Assembly: GCA_020465985.1 (NCBI GenBank)
Contig: JAANYP010002105.1
Location: 1 to 64,000, forward strand
Direction of reading: 5' to 3'
Length of the DNA: 64,000 nt
DNA from: Centrapalus pauciflorus
Taxonomy: Eukaryota; Streptophyta; Magnoliopsida; Asterales; Asteraceae
Shown here: piece by piece, positions 34,360 to 46,132 of the stretch
How positions within the stretch are numbered: position 1 is the stretch's first letter
Layout: each line of letters begins with the position of its first letter
Notes under the pieces: generated by a model
The model's database searches: none
Told to the model about the DNA's origin: nothing
The model's input: the letters and a program-made list of their open reading frames with translations, nothing else
Made by a program: the position numbers and the translations under genes

Positions 34360-36168
34360 TGTGTTTTTCACGAAAATATTTTTTGCACACATAAAAAGAT
34401 TTTTGAGCTGAAAAAGAATAATTTTTAAGAATCTGAATTTCTCATTCTCTGGGAATATCATTGAGGCTATTTGATCTAATCTCTTTGATTTTTCATAATC
34501 TCATTGCTTCTGAGATTCTCTTTGTTAGAATTCTTCCTATTCCTTCATACTGGATTCTCCCATAATCTCTCATGAGCTAATTCTTTCATAAAAATCCGAT
34601 TCAATTCATTATGATATCTCCCAACTCATCATTCCCCAACATTCATTCTGAATTACATCTCCTAATTCATCTGTGCTGAAAATTCTAATCATATTTTGTG
34701 TGATATCCCATGAGCTAAAATGCTTAACATTAATTCTGTTGACGCCGATTATGCACCAAATTGTGCGATAGGCATAAACATCGCTTCTATGGTTTAACCA
34801 GAACCGAAGACATACCCAAGGAGTAAACCATCTATAGTTTGTGTGGGTGAGGGTTCTTTAGGTCTATTAGTTGAGAAGTGTCAGTTATCACGGTATACTA
34901 ACAGGGTCGAGCAGAGGTAAAATGTAAATGAGAGGGGTATATTGAAAGGAGATGGTGGTGCATCAGATCATGCTTTCACTATAAAGTTGATTGAATTTAT
35001 TTCTTAAATGTGAGCCGGAGGGAGCCTAGTTAAAAAATGGCGAGAGCTGAGAGTTGAGAAAGGATTTGAAGAAACGATAATCCTACCTACACTGTGTCTG
35101 CTGGGTAAACCACATAATCTATCAAGCACTAGGTGACTTGATATTGAAAAAGACGTCATGGACCTAGTGACGCTAGCACTTAGCCCCACCAACTACTCAG
35201 TTATCTCTCAAAAGATTTATATTTCAATGATAACAGAGATATAACACTTTTCTATCGATATATCATTTGGATATTATTTATATTGAAACAAGGAAGACAT
35301 TTGCTCCAGTCTCCGACTTCATTTGATGCACATTGTGTCTAGAGCTGATTATATACACTTTTAGGACACATCGAGTCTGACAGTCTGCGTGACTATAAAT
35401 TGCTAGTCCAAAGTGACTAAGCTGGAACAAATAAGAGTGATTCTTTCATGAAAAAGGATTTCATGATTACTATTTGGAAATCCTACCAGTGTTAACATCA
35501 TGTCAGCACTGAACGTAGGTCACATAGATTATGTCTATTGTGCAAACATGAATCCAATGTGGACCTGGACTTTTTATTTCACAAATGAATTTATTTCATT
35601 TTCCCAAAAGTTGAAAAGCTTTGTTTCATTTTGTAAACAAAAAGTATTAATTTAAGGGGGAGTGAAATTTTCGTTCAATATAGGGGGAGTGATAAAATTT
35701 GTTCACAATAGGGGAGAGGATATACTTTTGAGGAGGAGAATGAATTTTTGTAATATTTTCCAGGTGTATTAGTTATTGTATTTTTTTTCTACTGTAATTT
35801 TACTGCTTCTAAGTCTCTGAAGATTTTGCATGATGTTCATAATCCTTATGATCATCATGAGGGGGAGTAAAGATATAGTTCAGAGAAAACTACTGAGTAG
35901 CCTGAAGATAATGGGAACAATAACAAATTCAAGACAATTGGACAAGGGAGAAGTTCAATAGTTGTTCATGATTCAAGGGGGAGTGTATTCATAAGAAAAG
36001 AGAAGATCAGAGATAATGAGTTATGAAAATCAGAGAGAGACAATGAAGATGAAGTTTTGTCAGAAGATTCAGAGATCAAAGAGAAGAAGAAGATTCAAGA
36101 AAAGATGGTTAAAAAAATCCATGTAATGAACTTTAACTGGAAAATTGATTTCATCTCTAAAGGGAGAT
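34360..36168 (+). other. Element B non-coding 3' region, right part
   Basis: Continuation of 10505-10698, aligning with 3256-5092 of element A. It includes the conserved block 35322-35416 and purine tracts GGGGGAG or similar at about 35657, 35683, 35713, 35861 and 35978, then the tract beside the LTR (36160-36168). No pol domain can be read in any frame. Confidence 0.65.
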
Positions 36169-36269
36169 TGTTGGGAAAATTGATAGAGGTGAAATCAATA
36201 TTATTAAATGTTCAGGGTTTGTTTTATAGTTACTTAATAGTTGTGTATTTGAGTATAAATAGGATAGTA
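36169..36269 (+). mobile_element. Element B 3' LTR, left part
   Basis: First 101 bp of the 3' LTR, TGTTGGGAAAATTG to AGTATAAATAGGATAGTA. It is cut by element F; the remaining 196 bp are at 50949-51144. Confidence 0.9.
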
Positions 36270-36647
36270 TGTCTTAATATGGATTCCCAGTATAATCAGC
36301 ACACGTTTATGTATATATTACTCAAACATTCACACAAACAAAATAAAAAAACACAATGATTGTGGAATGATGAAGAATAGAGACAAAGAGAATGTTTCTC
36401 TCAAAGGAATGTGGCGGCTGTATTCTGTCCGTGAATATTCAATATGTTAACCAACCTTCTACACAAAACCTTAGGTCAATAAATACCTAGGAGAATAAAA
36501 GCAAGTTTCATAAAATTACACTTTGGCCCCTTGAACTTTAATAACTAAGAAACTAAATAAACTAAGATTAGAAATAAATTACATGTAAACAAACCAGTAA
36601 TATTTATTACAAAATAAACCCACAAGTTCGAAATTAAATATCTAACA
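36270..36647 (-). mobile_element. Element F 3' LTR
   Basis: On the minus strand TGTTAGATATTTAATTTC to CATATTAAGACA. The last bases hold a two-base difference from the other copy, which ends ATTAACA, so the exact junction with B is uncertain by a few bases. Confidence 0.85.
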
Positions 36648-36660
36648 ATCTCCCCCTTTT
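36648..36660 (-). other. Element F polypurine tract
   Basis: AAAAGGGGGAGAT on the minus strand, adjacent to the 3' LTR. Confidence 0.9.
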
Positions 36661-36699
36661 CGATCATTGTGGAGGAACTCTGGCATGATCTGTAGTTTC

Positions 36700-39600
36700 T
36701 CAAAGCCCAAGGATGACGTCGAATCGTCTTGTCACTTTCCTGATATGTAGCCTTTCGTTCAGATATTCTATGCCGCTGAGGATCTCTTGAATCTCCTTGG
36801 GTGAGCGTCTAAGTTCCAGATTTGACTGTGCATCAAATTCTTGTATTCTCTTTGTGACTTCAGCTCTCACTAATCTGATTGTTCCATCGGAGTAACAAGG
36901 GAGGTCCTCAAAGTGCATGAATCAACTCTGTCCTTTTTGGTTCAAAAATATAACTCCTAGCTGACCTCTCAGCACAACTTTATAAGCAGGGTGATGATCA
37001 ACAGGAAGTTGTCTTGCTCAGGGGCTTTTAAACCGACTTTTACCAGCGCGCTCTCAATTGTCATTTGAAAGTCTCTTAAGCACATGATAATGGAGCGGCG
37101 GATCATACTTCGAGTAAGTGCGGCTACAGCGGTCATATGAGACGGACATTTTTTGACTCTGTGTTTCAATTTCACGTGCAAAAACTCAACGTCGTCCACA
37201 TTCACATAGTCAAGATCATTCTCATAAAACTCTTGTACAGTTCCATCTTCTCTTTCCACCTGAAAAGCAGGATAGAACACTCTAGCTCTTTTGCACATGG
37301 TGGTAGTGAGAAGCTTTTTAATCTTCGACTTTGACCAGTATTTGTCCTTTGACCTTTTCTCCCTGAGCATCATTTGATTATACTCGGCCTGTTCAGCTTT
37401 CGAAACATTAGTAAGCTCCATCAATAAGCGCCTGCTGGACGACCCTGGTTTCTTCCTAAAAACCATCTTAAATCATTCTTCCAGGAATGGATTCTGGAAC
37501 TGGTCGATTGGAAACCTTTTCAAAAATTCTTTTTGCCTTGAACGGGGGGATCTTCTATTTCAGCCTTCTGGGCTTCAAGTAGTTTAAAAATTTCCCCCCT
37601 TCGTTCTTGCCTGAGTTCTTCTTTCAGTTCCTCTGGCAGAGAGTGTACCCCACCTTTGGTGTACCAGCTTACCCAATATAAGTCGATGTCATCGTGGCTA
37701 CCAGGCTCTTCAGGTGTCTCATGAAAACAATGTACAAGCTTAGCTCTTGAGGGCTCTGGATCCTGGGTTTGAGGTTGGGGTATAGATTGGACTTGGGGAG
37801 GACTTTGGATTCTGGGAGGGCTTTGGGTTAATGGGGATTCTTTGAGAGGGGAGAGAGCTTGGATTGATGATAGAATCTCTTGTTGTGGTACATGCGGCGG
37901 GGAGTTTAGAAATTCGAAGGATGAGGAGGATTTCTGTGGTGACTCGGGCTCAGGCTTTGGAGTGAGTAAAGGAAAGTCATCATCAATATCAGAGTCTGAA
38001 TCAGACAGCAATATGATTTCGACTTTTTCATGTACGGGTTCATACGCCACCATTTCTTACATTGGGTCCAACGGAGCTGGACCTTCAACCAACGGCTCGT
38101 CTTCTATCACTTCTTGAGCCCCAAACTTCTGTTCCCCCGACCCTTGGATATCTGTTCCCTGAGATTCGGCTCCCCCTACAATCATGATCGGGTCCTCACA
38201 CTGAATTTTTGTTCGTTTCTCCCCCTCATGGGGATCAGAATCTTCTTGATCGTCATGTTTTCTTTTCTGGGATTCAGCCTGAGGACGGCACTGAAGCTCT
38301 ATTACTGCCAACTCAAGACCGGCCATACGGGAGTTGAGCTGCTCCTGGATTTGAAGAATTAACCTTGTGAGCGCGTCTATCTTGTCTGAAAGATCGGAAA
38401 GCTGTGATTGGACTGAACGGGTTCCTGGTGGAGCCAGATCCTCAGAAGCGACACCCTTACCCTTAATAAATGAGAGAAGGGCAGTATGTCTTTCTTCAGC
38501 AGCCTCCTTCTGGGCATCCAGGTCAGCCCGTGTGACAACTCCAGCAGCACGAAGAGCTGCTGTTAGCATCTCGAGATTAATCTCGGGATGGCCTAAAGTT
38601 GACAGCATTTGAGATGCAACTTCAGGTCTTCCTTCCATCACTTCTGGCTCCACTGCGGGATGCTCAGATCTGGAAGTTTGAGGAGCTGCCATGAAGTCAG
38701 CTCGTTCATCTGTGGACACCACGAAGGCATCATGCTGAGTGTGTGGGGGTGGGGAGTGAGTTGTGGTCGAGGGAAGTGTGGTCACAAGGGGCGATATGTG
38801 ACTGATTTCAACACCAAGACTCTCCGAGTGAGAGGGTGATGGAGTATGTGTTAATTCCCCGTGGAATGAAGTAATGTATTTTTGAGAGGACGTTAAGTGG
38901 GTGGTTGGCGTTGTTTCGACCATTGGACTGATGGTCTTATGAGGGGTTATCCAGCTTATTGGGCTTAGATCTCCCTCGGATGTTACCTTGAGCCCTCTCA
39001 AGACAGAGACAGTTCTTTTAGAATCTGTCGCCTCTGCTTCCTCACCGACTTCTCCCTCTCTTTCCTGAACAACCTCCCGCTCACCCATACCCAAGGATTG
39101 TTGTACTTCTACCTCGTCTCTTCTGACTCACTCACTCGAGCCTCACCCTCGGATTGATTAGGCTCAATCGGTTCTGACTGAGCCTCATCCGGATAAAACT
39201 CCCTGAGATATTCCGTAACCCTTTCTATTTGTACTTCTCTTTGTAGCAGAGATAGAGGAATAGGCATAACCGGAACTGTGGGATTTCCCTTTGGAAGATT
39301 CTGTTTTTGAATGGTAGCGGTCATGTAGACGTCAGCCTCTGGTCTCTCATGGATATCATCATCATTATCCATCGCGTACCGAATGATTAGGTGAAGAAAT
39401 CTCAGAAGAGGTTCGTATTTGCGTCCTCGCTTGGTTCCTCCCTCCAAATTGACTCTCTTTAACTCGTCAAAAAGGAATGCAGCATAATCGTAGTGACGAT
39501 CATATGCAAACGCTTCAAACATGGAAAGCACTTGAATGGACGCCGAGTGATGGCCAGAATGCTTCGCGGTGAAGCATTTTTTGATGATGTCAAAAAGAAC

Positions 39601-40101
39601 CCTCCAATGATCTTGAAGGTTCTTCATTTGGAAATTTGATGGCTTTGTGAGAGGGCCATAATATCCCAGGGCTTTGATTTCTTTCGGGGTTTCTAGTAGA
39701 GAGGGGATTGGGGCAAAGGTAAGTCGGGATAGTGAAAAGGCTTCAGCTGGGAGGCGGAGAATGTGCCGGATGGCTGCGGTTGTGATTTTACCCGAACACA
39801 GTCAATGGTGGAGGTGAAGTAGGGTTCGGCATCAGATACAAACTTGAGATGATGCCAGAACTATTGAAGGTATTTGGGGTACGGATATGGCGGTGGATAG
39901 GGAGTAGTATAGTGGGTGGCTTTTGAGAATATCAAATGCGATATTCTCAGTTTCACGGTGTAAGGTGGATACGTCAAGTTGCTAGTTACGGGCGAAGAAC
40001 TCGACGAATTGTGATTGAGGTAGGATGGACTCTTCTTGGATTTGGGCATTGTTGTTAAGGATGGGTAAATGAGGCATGGTTAGAATGACAGCGGGTTCCA
40101 T
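36700..40101 (-). pseudogene. Element F extra ORF downstream of pol, broken
   Basis: The likely ATG is at 40101-40099 (minus strand), five bases after an acceptor-like CTACAG. The reading passes through segments at 39109-39627, 38057-39094, 37520-38053, 36969-37466 and 36700-36918, separated by stops or frame changes, with an early stop near 39980. The N-terminal pattern (short hydrophobic blocks, Q-F-W-type motif, an IR-L-L segment, then F-D-I-I-K-K-C-F) parallels the extra ORF of D. The middle is Ser/Pro/Glu-rich and a later part has coiled-coil character. No signal peptide or membrane helix is seen. Function unknown. Confidence 0.65.
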
Positions 40102-40106
40102 GAGTC

Positions 40107-41044
40107 CTGTAGAAATGCATCAGAGTTAGAATAGAAGACTTAACAAAATATGACATTGATACTAAGTCTGGGTTAAGTGTGAAATAGAAACTGTCTATTC
40201 CATTTTAAGCATCGGGTCTTTATTAGTAGAATGGGAATTCTACTGAATAAAGTCCAAAGTCAATCGTTAAGAGACCAATGTAAAAACAGACATTTTCACT
40301 CAAACACTGATCCTAACTCTAACCAATCGTGCAAAGGACCCGAAATATTTTTGGATTTTTGATTTTGGATGAAAATGCAAAAATGGAAAATTTTTTAAAA
40401 AAATGCTAAGTGTTGAATTTCGGATAGGCCGATATTCGGATGAACAGTAATCCGAATTTGGTTCAGTCTGAAATCCGGATGAGAATTCATGGAAATGTAA
40501 GGAAGAGGTCTGAATTCAGATGGAAGCAGAATTCGGATGAGGACCGATTTCGGGCTAGATCCGAATTCGGATGCACAGTGAATGATAAAGGAAACTTAGA
40601 AAAATAAATTAAAATTTTAAGAATGCTGATATGGACCGAATTCGGATACACAGTGGTCCGAATTCGGATGAATAGTGGTCCGAATTCGGATGCACAGTGG
40701 TCCGAATTCGGATGAAAAAGTTGAAATACTTGAAAATTTTCTAAGTAGTTTCATCTGAAGTCCGGAGTGGTCCAAATTCGGATGGTCTAAAATAGATACT
40801 TAGAAAAAAGATCAGCAGTTAATGTTCATGCACACATGCAACGTGAACAAATCAAAAATTTATAAAAATGCATGAAAATGCATATCCTAGTGTAAAAACA
40901 TGCAACGAACATTTTATTCAACTACATGAAACTAAAATGAACTGATTAATGGACCTAAAATGAGTAAAAACTGAAACTAAAAACTTTAATATATTGAAAT
41001 TAAACACCAAGTTAAAGACTGAAATAAAGTGAAAAAGATTATAC
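40107..41044 (-). other. Putative leader intron upstream of the element F extra ORF
   Basis: On the minus strand the donor CATCAG|GTATAATC (41045|41044) and acceptor TTTCTACAG|GACTCATGG (40107|40106) fit plant splice sites. The span is 938 nt and AT-rich, and includes a palindrome array at 40422-40785. The acceptor lies five bases before the ATG, a common arrangement for plant 5'-UTR introns. No transcript evidence is available here. Confidence 0.5.
40422..40785 (-). repeat. CCGAATTCGG palindrome array upstream of the extra ORF of F
   Basis: On the plus strand the best units read GGTCCGAATTCGGATG followed by CACAGT or AATAGT (40634-40710, about 22 nt per unit), flanked by degenerate copies. 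It is the second such array in element F; the other is in the gag leader. Confidence 0.85.
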
Positions 41045-41045
41045 C

Positions 41046-41260
41046 TGATGGTGCCAAATACGGAAAATGCAAGAAAAATGAAGAAAATCGGTGGCTTGAG
41101 TAGCTTGAACGAGCAACAATGGAGGACAGCGGTGGTTTCGTGCGACGATCGAGAGAGAGAGAAGGAAGAAGGGAAGATATCTTAAAGAAGAAGGAAGTGG
41201 GGGGAGGGGTGGTTGACCGTTGACTCGGCTATTTAAATGAAGGGCGGGTTGGATCGGGAG
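41046..41260 (-). promoter_or_regulatory. Promoter-like region and untranslated exon before the extra ORF of F
   Basis: On the minus strand a TATA-like sequence TTTAAATAG (41229-41237) is followed by a pyrimidine-rich patch with CTCTCTCTCTCG (about 41150-41185), then about 130 nt without any ATG, ending at the donor CATCAG|GT. The region is less AT-rich than its surroundings. The layout resembles a plant gene promoter plus first untranslated exon. Activity is inference. Confidence 0.5.
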
Positions 41261-41904
41261 TGAGAATCCGCGCCAGAAATGAAATGGGCCATATGGGTCA
41301 CAGTTTTAAACTAAATTTGGCCAAACCTATACTAAAGAAAAATATAACCAAAGGAAATAAAATTAAAAAAATAGGCCCAAAAAAAATCTTTTTGAATGTT
41401 GCAAAATTTTCTTTGAAAAACAAAATAGTTAAGGAAAATATTTTTGTGATTTTATTTATAGAATAAATTGAGACAAAAGAAAATTAGAAAGATAAAATTA
41501 TATAAAGAATAAAAATATTTTTGGCTTTTTGATATATATTAAAAAAATAAAATCTTTTTGGGATTTTCGTGACATATTATAATAAACCTAACATTTAAAA
41601 ATTAAGTAATCTAAAGCTTAAAGTTATAGAGACATTAAGAACAATAAAAAATGTAAACTAACATCCTAATTTTACTTCCCCTCAACTAAACACCTATCCT
41701 TTTTCTTTTATTTTTCATATAAAGCTCTTGAACCTTTTGAGACTTTTAAGATACAGACAAACCTGGATAAATTTGCGTCCCACTCAATGATGAACAATTC
41801 GTATAGCAATTTGTCAGGATCATTAATAATTACAGATGTACATAGATAAGGAAATATTGAAATTTAATTTTGCGACACACCCCTTAAATTTAAATAACTG
41901 ATAT
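41261..41904. other. AT-rich stretch within F, no gene seen
   Basis: Very AT-rich sequence between the promoter-like region and the foldback element. A 68-codon open frame (41260-41466) is Lys-rich and resembles nothing I recognise. It could contain upstream promoter elements. Confidence 0.4.
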
Positions 41905-41913
41905 TTTCTAATA

Positions 41914-42430
41914 GGGATAATTGCGCAAAAAACCACCAACTTGTCAGTTTTTTGTGATTAAAACCCCAAATCATTTTTCATTGCATAGAAAACCTCGACC
42001 TAACTAAAAATCAGTAAATCAAGGTTTTATCAATGAGTAACCCTTTCAAACCGGTTATTAATCCTACGTAGGCACGTAAATAATCTACGTGGAATAAATT
42101 TTAATTGTTGAAACATGTTGTCAAGTATTACACATCATTTAAACACCCGTAAATGATGTAATCCCGTCTAAAATTTACAATTAAAAATTATCAACGTGGG
42201 TTTATATAATGTGTAATACTTTGCAACCGGTTTCAACAATTAAAATTTATTCCACGTAGGTTATTTACCGGTCTACGTAGGATTAACAACTGATTTCAAC
42301 GGGTTACTCATTGATAAAACCTTAATTTACTGATTTTTAGTTAGTTCAGGGTTTTCTATGGAACAAAAAATGGTTTGGGGTTTTAATCACAAAAAGCTGA
42401 CAAGTTGGTGGTTTTTTGCGCAATTATCCC
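41914..42430. mobile_element. Foldback MITE, Mutator-like
   Basis: 517 bp with long terminal inverted repeats: GGGATAATTGCGCAAAAAAC at the left end and its inverse at the right. The inverted repeats extend for well over 200 bp, so nearly the whole unit can fold on itself. Flanks TTTCTAATA (41905-41913) and TTTCTAAAA (42431-42439) form a 9-bp target duplication with one mismatch, which fits Mutator-like non-autonomous elements. It inserted just after the pol stop of F. No coding sequence. Confidence 0.85.
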
Positions 42431-42497
42431 TTTCTAAAATAAAGGAATTTCAAACATGAATGCTTGAACTAGAATTATTTTAGATAATGTCTGATAT

Positions 42498-45400
42498 TTA
42501 ACGAGAAGGTGGATTCAACATACCGATATGTGATATTAAAAGCTGAAAACGAGGTTCGTTTAAAGGTTTAGTAAAAATATCAGCAAGTTGATATTTCGTG
42601 CCTACAAAATATAACTCGATCGTGCCCTTTTCTACATGATCTTTAATAGAATGATACCTGATATCTATATGTTTCGTTCGTGAGTGCTGTACGGGATTGC
42701 AAGAGATAGCAATCGCACTTTGAGAATCGCAGTAGATTGGGATGTTGGTGAGCGAGAATCCATAATCACGTAATTGTGTTCTCATCCACAGCACTTGAGA
42801 GCAACAGCTTGCAGCTACTACAGACTCAGCTTCAGATGTGGATCTTGAAACACAATTCTGCTCTTTGGAGGACGAACTCACCGGTCTATCTCCCAAGAAC
42901 TGTATTCCGCCTGATATGCTTTTCCTGTCAACTCTACAACCTACAAAATCAGCATCTGAAAAGGCAGTAAGATCAAAATCGGTTCCTTTTGGATACCAGA
43001 GACCAAGATCGTGTGTACCCTTAAGATAACGAAAAATGTGTTTTACCGTAGTTAGGTGTGATTCCTTTAGGTCGGCCTGAAAACGAGCACAAATACATGT
43101 TGAAAACATTATATCAGGTCTACTAGCAGTCAAATACAGTAAGGATCCTATCATCCCTCTGTAAGTTGTATTATCGACAGTTTTCCCAGAAGGATCAGTG
43201 TCTAACTTATAGTTGGAAGCCATGGGAGTTGCGATACTCGTGCAAGAGTCTAACTTATACTTCTTGAGAATGTAAAGAGTATATTTCGACTGGTTCACAA
43301 AAATCTCATTTTCAAGTTGTTTGACTTGTAAGCCGAGGAAAAAATTCATTTCCCCCATCATACTCATCTCGAACCTGGACTCCATTAGAGATGAAAAATT
43401 CTTATAGAAATAACTGTTAGTAGATCCAAATATAATTTCGTCGACATATATTTGAGCTAGCATTATGTGCGGGTCTTCTCTTTTTGTGAACAGTGTTGTG
43501 TCCACCACACCTTTGCTGAAACCAGCTGAGATAAGAAAGTTAGAGAGATTGTCATACCATGCGCTAGGTGCTTGTTTCAAACCATAGAGGGCTTTGTCTA
43601 GCACATAAACATGGTCAAGTTTATGTGCATCAACATATCTTTGTGGTTGTTTAACATACACCTCTTCATTAAGTTCACCATTAAGAAAGGCTGTCTTAAC
43701 GTCCATCTGGTACACTTTGAAGTCTTTGTGTGCCGCGTACGCCAAGAAGATTCTGATAGCTTCAATCCGTGCAACTGGAGAGAAGGTCTCGTCATAATCT
43801 ATCCCTTCTTGTCGTTGGTATCCTTTGGCGACAAGTCTCTCTTTGTTTCTTATCACGATGATATTTTCATCTCATTTGTTCTTGTAGATCCACTTCGTTC
43901 CGATAATTGTTCGGTCTTTGGGCTTGGGAATTATCCACCATACTCGGAGCTGTTCAAACTGGTTGAGCTCTTTTTGCATTGCAACAATCCAGTCCGGATC
44001 TTTTAAGGCTCCATCCACATGAGCAGGCTTTATCATACTAAGGAATGATGCAAAGAGACATTCATTAGCAGACACCCTTCAGGTTTGGACACCGGTTGAG
44101 ACATCACCAATGATTTTATCAGTTGGGTAACTTCGGGTCCATTTTGTCTCGTGTGGAAGGGGTGAACGAGATGGAATCTCAGTCGTGAGAGTGGGAATGG
44201 AGAATGATTCATGGTCAATTATTTCTAGTGAAGGTACCACTGGTTCCGGTTCGGGTTCAATATGTTCAGGTGAAGGAAGGATGTTTGGCATGATGTGTGA
44301 CGGTAATTCTGTAGTAGATTCAGCTGCAGATGTATTAGTGGATGAAGTTGATGGATGTGGGTATGAAGTGGATGAAGATGGATCAGATAGAATTTGTGGT
44401 GTAGTTGAATTTTTTGATGTGTTACCTATAGAACAAGAAACATTAGAAACATTAGAACTAGGACCAAAGAATTCTACATAAAAAGGATCAAATAAATTAA
44501 TTAATTCTGAAGGAGAAAAAAGAAGTAGATTGAGAAGAAGAGTCTCCAGACATTGGTGTAATGTGTGGTCCTGAATGATAAACTTCGGGTGCCAGTCCAG
44601 CCAATTCATCAAATGTGACAGCACACTTTCATTGACTGTCCTGGTACGAGTGTTGAATACACGATATGCCTTCGAGTTAGATGAGTGTTCAATGAAGATC
44701 GCTTCATCCACTTTCTCATTGAATTTCCCGAGGTTGTCTTTGTCATTAAGCACGTAACATCTGCAACCAAATACACGTAAGTACTTGATAAAAAGTAATT
44801 TATTTAGAAAGAGTTGGTATGGAGTTTTATTGAAACGCTTATGGATTATGGAGCGATTCTGCGTGTAGCAAGCCGTTGACATGGCTTCGGCCCACAAGAA
44901 CGGAGGTAGCTTTGAATAAGTCAGCATTGTACGTGCAACTTCCACAAGGGTACGGTTACACCATTCTACGACTCCATTTTTTTGAGGTGTTCTAGCAGCA
45001 GAATATTGATGTTGAATACCTTTGGATCGAAAGAAGCCCTCTACTATCAAATTCTTGAATTACGTGCCGTTGTTAGATCGGATTGATTGAACGGGCAGTA
45101 TCTGGGGTTTCGACACTCTTTATAAAATCGATGATTTCTTGAGCTGTCTCATCCTTGGATCGCAAGAATTGAACCCAGGTATATCATGAGTAATCATCAA
45201 TGATAACCAACACATCGCTTTCCATTTATGCTGTGGGTCCGCATTGGTCTGCATAAGTCTATATGAAGTAACTCCAACACTCTCTTCGATGATGGTTCGG
45301 GTTTTGGTTTGTGAGATGATCTTTTCTTCCTGCCCTTCTCACATGCTCCACGCAGATGGTCTTTTTCATATCTCAGTTCTGGGAGTCCTTTCACCAGTTG

Positions 45401-45862
45401 TTTAGCTGCCAGCTTGTTGATGTTCTCAAAGTTTAAGTGAGATAGCCTACGATGCCACAACCAAGAGTCTTTTGACGAGGCTTTTGACAGAAGGCAGATG
45501 CTTTGCTTAACCATAAGATTAGCTACATCTATGGTGTAAAGGTTAGAGTTACGGGAACTGGATAAAATTTCTTTACCATCCATACTCTTAACACTACAGT
45601 TCTTATCCCTAAATGTGACTTCTAATCCTTTATCGCAGAGCTGACCTATGCTAAACAAATTATGTGATAATCCCTCGACATAGTCAACATCCTTGATGAC
45701 TAGATTATTTAAGACTAAATCCCCGTATCCTTTTATGTGAGCATGGTGACTGTTCCCGAATTTGACTGTCCCACAGTATTGTTCTACTATATTAGACAAC
45801 AATTCTCTTCTCCCAGTCATGTGCTTGGAGCAACCCGAATCCATATACCAGATGGATTTTGC
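42498..45862 (-). pseudogene. pol: Element F Pol, broken
   Basis: On the minus strand the exon-like start at 45862 follows TTTGTTTTTCAG. The protease W-Y-M-D-S-G-C-S-K-H-M-T-G is intact (about 45850-45812). The zinc-binding and first integrase part run to 45197. The integrase core has stops, and its second catalytic Asp is replaced (S-N-N-G-T-stop-F). The C-terminal integrase part is 44079-45050. Reverse transcriptase/RNase H is one open frame, 42498-43856, after an upstream stop near 43873, but the active site reads Y-V-D-E rather than Y-V-D-D (about 43435-43446). RNase H residues are kept (D-A-D, S-E-A-E, C-D-S-Q-S-A). Confidence 0.9.
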
Positions 45863-46132
45863 CTGAAAAACAAATAAATACATATAATAAAAATCTATAA
45901 GCATTCAAACAGATCCATCTTAAATTAACAATCAAACCATGTTCTGAACTGAGATGTTCAGAAAGCATGATGATATTATACTGGGTCTTGAGCTGTGTGC
46001 ACAGAAGCTAAACGTGTCGGTTTAAGCACAACCGACAAGCAGAAGAATGGGTCCTAGCCTATGATAACTAGAAGCCAATTCATTGAAGTACGGGCCTTAA
46101 TCTGAAGTAACCAAGAACCATCTGCATTAAGA
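45863..46132 (-). other. Gag-pol spacer of element F with hairpins and acceptor-like end
   Basis: 270 nt between the Gag stop (46133) and the protease. It holds hairpins at 45941-45963 (loop ATCTCA on the minus strand), 46016-46036 (GTCGGTT/AACCGAC) and 46049-46076 (11-bp stem with one mismatch, loop TATGAT on the plus strand), plus a half-deleted copy near 46091-46114. It ends in a T-rich tract and CAG at 45863. Stops occur in all frames, so pol could be reached only by splicing, reinitiation or similar. No clear splice donor was found. Confidence 0.7.
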
